A stretch of DNA of 64,000 bases from the NCBI RefSeq assembly GCF_900114565.1, contig NZ_FOTM01000003.1, forward strand, positions 30,454 to 94,453, written 5' to 3'. Made by a program: the position numbers and the translations under genes. The notes beneath the pieces were generated by a model. The model saw only the letters and a program-made list of their open reading frames with translations. It did not search any database and was not told the DNA's origin. The DNA is from Leifsonia sp. CL147. GTDB lineage: Bacteria > Actinomycetota > Actinomycetes > Actinomycetales > Microbacteriaceae. Shown piece after piece: positions 60,207 through 64,000 of the stretch; within the stretch, counting starts at the first letter, position 1; each line of letters begins with the position of its first letter.

Positions 60207-63032
60207 GTGGCTGCAAAACCACGCGTACACGAGGTCGCGAGCGAACTCGGTGTCGACAGTAAAGTCGCGCTCGCGAAACTCAAGGAAATGGGCGAGTTCG
60301 TCAAGGGACCGTCCTCCAGCATCGAGCCTCCGGTAGCACGCAAGCTGCGTGCGGCCCTCGAGGCCGAGGGGCACTCCGGCTCGGCGAAGGCCCCCGAGAC
60401 AGCGACCGCCGCCGGTCCGAAGGCACCGTCGCAGGCTCCGCGCCCCGGTGCGCCGCGCCCGCAGGCGGCTCCCGCGGCGCCCGCCGCAGCAGAGGTCGAC
60501 GCGGAGGCCGGCCCCAAGCCGCAGGCGCCGCTGTCGGTGGCCGAGCGTCAGGCCGCGGCCGAGAGGGCCGCCGCCGAGAAGGCTGCCGAGAAGGCCGCCG
60601 AGAAGGCGGAGGCCGCCAAGGCCGCCGCCGCGACGGTTGAGCCGGGCACCCCGGCCACCCCGGACGCCGTGAAGCCGTCCAGCGCTTCACGCCCCGGCGG
60701 CGCGAGCAGCATCCCGCGTCCCGGCGCCCCGCGCCCGGGCAACAACCCGTTCTCCAGCAATCAGGGGATGGGCCAGCGCACTCCGCGTCCGGGCAACAAC
60801 CCGTTCGCGTCGTCGCAGGGCATGGGCCAGCGCCCGTCGCCCGGCAACATCCCTCGTCCCACCCCGCCGCGCCCCGGCGCTCCGCGCATCGGCGCTCCCG
60901 GCCAGGGCGGCGGAAACCGCCCGGGCGGCGCGCGCCCCGGTGGTGGCGGCGGAGGCCGTCCCGGCTTCCAGCAGCGCCCCGGAACCGGTGGCGCAGGGGC
61001 CGGTGCCGGTGCAGCCGGCGGCTTCCAGCGTCCCGGCGGCGGCTTCGGCGGCCCGCGTCCCGGTGGTGGCGGCGGTCGCGGTCGCGGACCGGGCGGCGGC
61101 ACGGCCGGCGCGTTCGGCCGCGGTGGCGGCAAGAGCAAGGCCCGCAAGTCGAAGCGCGCGAAGCGCCAGGAATTCGAGATGCGGGAGGCCCCGTCGCTGG
61201 GCGGCGTGACCGTACCCCGCGGCGACGGCAGCACCGTCGTCCGTCTGCGCCGTGGCGCATCCATCTCGGACTTCGCCGACAAGATCGACGCGAACCCCGC
61301 GTCGCTGGTCACCGTCCTCTTCCACCTGGGAGAGATGGCGACGGCGACGGAGTCCCTCGACGAGGCCACCTTCGAGGTGCTCGGCGAGGAGCTGGGCTAC
61401 CGCATCCAGGTCGTCTCCCCGGAGGACGAGGACAAGGAGCTCCTGGAGGGCTTCGACATCGACCTCGACGCCGAGCTGGAAGGCGAGTCCGACGAGGACC
61501 TCGAGATCCGGCCCCCGGTCGTCACGGTCATGGGCCACGTCGATCACGGTAAGACCCGGCTGCTCGACGCGATCCGCAACGCCAACGTCGTCGCGGGCGA
61601 GGCCGGCGGCATCACCCAGCACATCGGTGCATACCAGGTGTGGACCGAGCACGACGGCTTCGAGCGGGCCATCACCTTCATCGACACCCCGGGCCACGAG
61701 GCGTTCACCGCCATGCGTGCCCGTGGTGCGCAGGTCACCGACATCGCGATCCTCGTGGTCGCGGCGGACGACGGCATCATGCCGCAGACCATCGAGGCGC
61801 TGAACCACGCCCAGGCGGCCAACGTGCCGATCGTGGTGGCGGTCAACAAGATCGACAAGCCGGACGCCAACCCGGCGAAGGTGCGCCAGCAGCTCACCGA
61901 GTTCGGGCTGGTGGCCGAGGAGTACGGCGGCGACGTCATGTTCGTCGACGTCTCCGCGCGCAACGACATCGGCATCCAGGACCTCCTGGACGCTGTGCTG
62001 CTCACCGCTGACGCCGGTCTCGACCTGCGTGCGAACCCGAACAAGGACGCACGCGGTGTCGCCATCGAGGCCAAGCTCGACAAGGGACGCGGCGCGGTCG
62101 CGACCGTGCTCATCCAGTCGGGAACGCTGCGCGTCGGCGACGCGATCGTCGCGGGAACGGCGTACGGGCGCGTCCGTGCGATGGCGGACGAGAACGGCGA
62201 CCCGGTCTTCGAGGCGGCACCGTCGCGTCCGGTCCAGGTGCAGGGTCTCTCCAGCGTCCCGCGTGCCGGCGACGTCTTCCTCGTCACCGAGGAGGACCGC
62301 ACCGCCCGTCAGATCGCCGAGAAGCGCGAGGCCGCAGAGCGCAACGCGCAGCTGGCGAAGGCCCGCAAGCGCATCTCGCTCGAGGACTTCACCCGTGCTC
62401 TGGAAGAGGGTAAGGTCGAGGCGCTCAACCTCATCATCAAGGGCGACGTGTCCGGTGCCGTGGAGGCGCTGGAGGAGTCGCTCATGAAGATCGAGGTCGA
62501 CGACTCGGTCAGCCTGCGCATCCTGCACCGCGGCGTCGGCGCGATCACCGAGTCGGACATCGACCTGGCGACGATCGACAACGCGATCGTCATCGGCTTC
62601 AACGTCCGCCCGGACGTGAAGGCCCGCGAGCGTGCAGCCCGAGAGGGTGTGGATGTCCGGTTCTACTCGGTCATCTACAACGCGATCGAGGACATCGAGA
62701 ACTCGCTCAAGGGCATGCTCAAGCCCGAGTTCGAAGAGGTCCAGTCGGGTGTCGCCGAGATCCGCGAGGTGTTCCGTTCCTCCAAGTTCGGCAACATCGC
62801 CGGTGTCATCGTCCGGTCCGGCACGATCACGCGCAACGCCAAGGCGCGCGTCATCCGCGACGGCGTGGTGGTGGGGGACAACCTCGCCATCGAGTCGCTG
62901 CGCCGGTTCAAGGACGACGTCACCGAGGTCCGTACCGACTTCGAGGCCGGTATCGGTCTCGGGAAGTACAACGACATCCAGATCGGCGACGAGATCGAGA
63001 CGACCGAGCTTCGCGAGAAGCCGCGCGTCTAG
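60207..63032 (+). CDS. infB: Translation initiation factor IF-2
   Basis: A 941-residue IF2. The N-terminal IF2_N motif ([37 protein letters not shown]) is followed by a long Ala/Pro/Glu then Pro/Gly/Arg-rich linker (about 55-320), including two [17 protein letters not shown] repeats near 180-215. A second IF2_N-like region precedes the G domain: G1 [10 protein letters not shown] (about 443-452), G3 [10 protein letters not shown]4 [10 protein letters not shown]. Domains II-IV end in [17 protein letters not shown]. It places initiator tRNA on the ribosome. The start GTG 60207 follows ACAGGAG. Confidence 0.96.
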   Translation: MAAKPRVHEVASELGVDSKVALAKLKEMGEFVKGPSSSIEPPVARKLRAALEAEGHSGSAKAPETATAAGPKAPSQAPRPGAPRPQAAPAAPAAAEVDAEAGPKPQAPLSVAERQAAAERAAAEKAAEKAAEKAEAAKAAAATVEPGTPATPDAVKPSSASRPGGASSIPRPGAPRPGNNPFSSNQGMGQRTPRPGNNPFASSQGMGQRPSPGNIPRPTPPRPGAPRIGAPGQGGGNRPGGARPGGGGGGRPGFQQRPGTGGAGAGAGAAGGFQRPGGGFGGPRPGGGGGRGRGPGGGTAGAFGRGGGKSKARKSKRAKRQEFEMREAPSLGGVTVPRGDGSTVVRLRRGASISDFADKIDANPASLVTVLFHLGEMATATESLDEATFEVLGEELGYRIQVVSPEDEDKELLEGFDIDLDAELEGESDEDLEIRPPVVTVMGHVDHGKTRLLDAIRNANVVAGEAGGITQHIGAYQVWTEHDGFERAITFIDTPGHEAFTAMRARGAQVTDIAILVVAADDGIMPQTIEALNHAQAANVPIVVAVNKIDKPDANPAKVRQQLTEFGLVAEEYGGDVMFVDVSARNDIGIQDLLDAVLLTADAGLDLRANPNKDARGVAIEAKLDKGRGAVATVLIQSGTLRVGDAIVAGTAYGRVRAMADENGDPVFEAAPSRPVQVQGLSSVPRAGDVFLVTEEDRTARQIAEKREAAERNAQLAKARKRISLEDFTRALEEGKVEALNLIIKGDVSGAVEALEESLMKIEVDDSVSLRILHRGVGAITESDIDLATIDNAIVIGFNVRPDVKARERAAREGVDVRFYSVIYNAIEDIENSLKGMLKPEFEEVQSGVAEIREVFRSSKFGNIAGVIVRSGTITRNAKARVIRDGVVVGDNLAIESLRRFKDDVTEVRTDFEAGIGLGKYNDIQIGDEIETTELREKPRV

Positions 63033-63091
63033 GTTCACGAGATGGCCGGTGGCTCTGCCACCGGCCATCTTGCCCGTAAGGAGAAACACAC

Positions 63092-63571
63092 ATGGCTGAT
63101 CCGGCTCGCGCGAGGAAACTCGCGGACAGAATCAAGGAGATCGTCGCCAAGCGCCTCGACCGCGGCCTGCGCGACCCACGACTCGGCTTCGTGACCATCA
63201 CGGACGTCCAGGTAACCGGCGACCTGCAGCACGCGACCGTGTTCTACACGGTGTACGGCAGCGAGCAGGAGCGCGAGGACAGCGCCGCGGCATTGAAGGC
63301 GGCGACCGGGATGCTGCGCAGCGAGGTGGGCAAGAACATCACCGCCCGGCTGACGCCCACCCTGGAGTTCCAGCTCGACGCCATCCCGGAGAACGCCGCC
63401 CACATCGAGGACCTGCTTCGGGAGGCGCGCGAGCGCGACACCGAGGTGGCTGGGCTTGCGGCGGGCGCGAGCTACGCCGGCGACGAGGACCCCTACGTCA
63501 AGCCGCGGACCGACGAGGACGACGAGGACGAGGAGGACGAGGCCGAGGCCGAGGACGAGGCCGGGCGCTGA
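63092..63571 (+). CDS. rbfA: Ribosome-binding factor A
   Basis: A 159-residue RbfA. The KH-like core reads ARARKLADRIKEIVAKRLDRGLRDPRLGFVTITDVQVTGDLQHATVFYTVYGSEQ, then LRSEVGKNITARLTPTLEFQLDAIPENAAHIEDLL. A strongly acidic tail (DEDDEDEEDEAEAEDEAG) extends beyond the usual end. It matures 16S rRNA in the 30S subunit. The start ATG 63092 follows AAGGAGAAACAC. It lies 59 bases after infB; truB, often next, is absent. Confidence 0.94.
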   Translation: MADPARARKLADRIKEIVAKRLDRGLRDPRLGFVTITDVQVTGDLQHATVFYTVYGSEQEREDSAAALKAATGMLRSEVGKNITARLTPTLEFQLDAIPENAAHIEDLLREARERDTEVAGLAAGASYAGDEDPYVKPRTDEDDEDEEDEAEAEDEAGR

Positions 63572-63585
63572 GCGCATCCCGGACC

Positions 63586-63591
63586 TAAGCT
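63586..63591 (+). promoter_or_regulatory. -10-like TAAGCT before the YciI-like gene
   Basis: TAAGCT ends six bases before ATG 63598, with no ribosome binding site between. A leaderless start is possible. Confidence 0.35.
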
Positions 63592-63597
63592 GACGGC

Positions 63598-63888
63598 ATG
63601 TACGCCGTCTCGTTCTACGACGCCGACCCGGACGCGGGCCCGGAGCACTTCCAGCGACTGGTGGAGACCTATCCACGTCATCGCGCCTACCTGGACGAGT
63701 TCGCGAAGGGTGGGGAGGTGCTCATGATCGGCACGTTCGGCGACCCGGCCACGCAGGGCTCCATGGCGATCTTCCGTTCCCGCGAGGCCGCCGAGCGGTT
63801 CCGCGAGGGCGACCCGTTCATGACGGAAGGCCTCGTGTACCGCTCGCGCATCCTCGACTGGGACCCGCTCGTCTTCGCCGACCGCTGA
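63598..63888 (+). CDS. YCII-related (YciI-like) domain protein
   Basis: A 96-residue protein. It contains MYAVSFYDADPDAGPEHFQRLVETYPRHRAYLDEFAKGGEVLMIGTFGDP and REAAERFREGDPFMTEGLVYRSRILDWDPLVF, the ferredoxin-like YCII fold with the conserved His (residue 28) and Asp (residue 33) and a DPF motif. The family is mostly uncharacterised; some members act on small ring compounds. It lies 26 bases after rbfA, probably under its own promoter. Confidence 0.82.
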   Translation: MYAVSFYDADPDAGPEHFQRLVETYPRHRAYLDEFAKGGEVLMIGTFGDPATQGSMAIFRSREAAERFREGDPFMTEGLVYRSRILDWDPLVFADR

Positions 63889-63944
63889 CGTCCCGTCCCG
63901 CGGTGCTCGGCCCCCTCCCGCGGGCGGTGCTCGGCCCCTGCCCC

Positions 63945-64000
63945 GAAGTGCTCGTTGTTGCACCGCGACACGGCGTGTCGCGTGCACCTACGAGCACTTC
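63945..64000. repeat. Dispersed extragenic palindrome, family II, copy 2 (reaches window end)
   Basis: GAAGTGCTCGTTGTTGCACC on the left mirrors GTGCACCTACGAGCACTTC on the right, with GCGACAC/GTGTCGC extending the stem and a GGC loop. The total is 56 bases with very few mismatches. It matches 50792-50851 over most of its left arm. Upstream (63900-63944) are two GGTGCTCGGCCCC direct repeats. Confidence 0.9.

Overview
The window looks like chromosome from a high-GC Gram-positive bacterium, most likely a member of the Microbacteriaceae (Leifsonia-like). I infer this from the very GC-rich coding sequence with GTG starts, leaderless -10/ATG arrangements, and conserved actinobacterial gene runs: argS-lmeA-lysA-hom-thrC-thrB-rho-prfA, the threonylcarbamoyl-AMP synthase/WecA/F-ATPase run, and nusA-ylxR-infB-rbfA. 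Genus is inference. No phage, plasmid, IS element or CRISPR array was recognised.

Layout. 1-3.7 kb: partial NUDIX hydrolase, DUF1345 membrane protein, DUF1905 protein, an unrecognised protein and a lipase-maturation-factor homologue. 3.76-3.98 kb: two intergenic repeat arrays. 4-7.7 kb: EEP-family hydrolase, then a DNA-repair group (LigD-type polymerase, UdgX, LigC-type ATP-dependent ligase). 7.7-18.3 kb: siderophore-interacting domain protein under a probable iron box, SDR, small HExxH membrane protein, FAD disulfide oxidoreductase, crotonase, arginase-fold protein, PspA, TPM membrane protein, class I amidotransferase, Pcm and an epimerase. 18.7-21.9 kb: AbiEi/DUF559 protein, msrB-msrA, rlmC, tRNA-Arg(CCG). 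22-34 kb: lipoprotein, argS, lmeA, lysA-hom-thrC-thrB, rho, prfA. 34-37.3 kb: inverted prmC, cysK-cysE and a HAD hydrolase. 37.4-48.2 kb: threonylcarbamoyl-AMP synthase, WecA-like transferase, AtpI-like protein, atpBEFHAGDC, a P-loop kinase-like protein and YaaA. 48.5-55.3 kb: tag-ogt, aldo/keto reductase, and a TetR plus heterodimeric ABC exporter operon. 55.3-63.9 kb: DUF1206 protein, nusA, a large exported cell-wall-binding-repeat protein in opposite orientation, ylxR-infB-rbfA and a YciI-like protein.

Themes. Genome and protein repair is well represented: LigD polymerase, LigC ligase, UdgX, Tag, Ogt, NUDIX, MsrA/B, Pcm and YaaA. Aspartate-family amino-acid synthesis (lysA, hom, thrC, thrB) overlaps by 1-4 bases, as one transcription and translation unit.

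The most unusual content is intergenic. There are at least two families of long dispersed palindromes, each present twice (near 6.55/36.6 kb and 50.8/63.97 kb). Two short tandem arrays duplicate the 3' end and stop codon of a gene. A four-copy repeat is built around ATTCGTGACGAAT. I did not find one clearly new multigene system. The best candidates for follow-up are the palindrome families, the UdgX/LigD-polymerase/LigC locus, the Q/N-rich Rho with its leader, and the heptamer GGATGCG, which is visibly over-represented.
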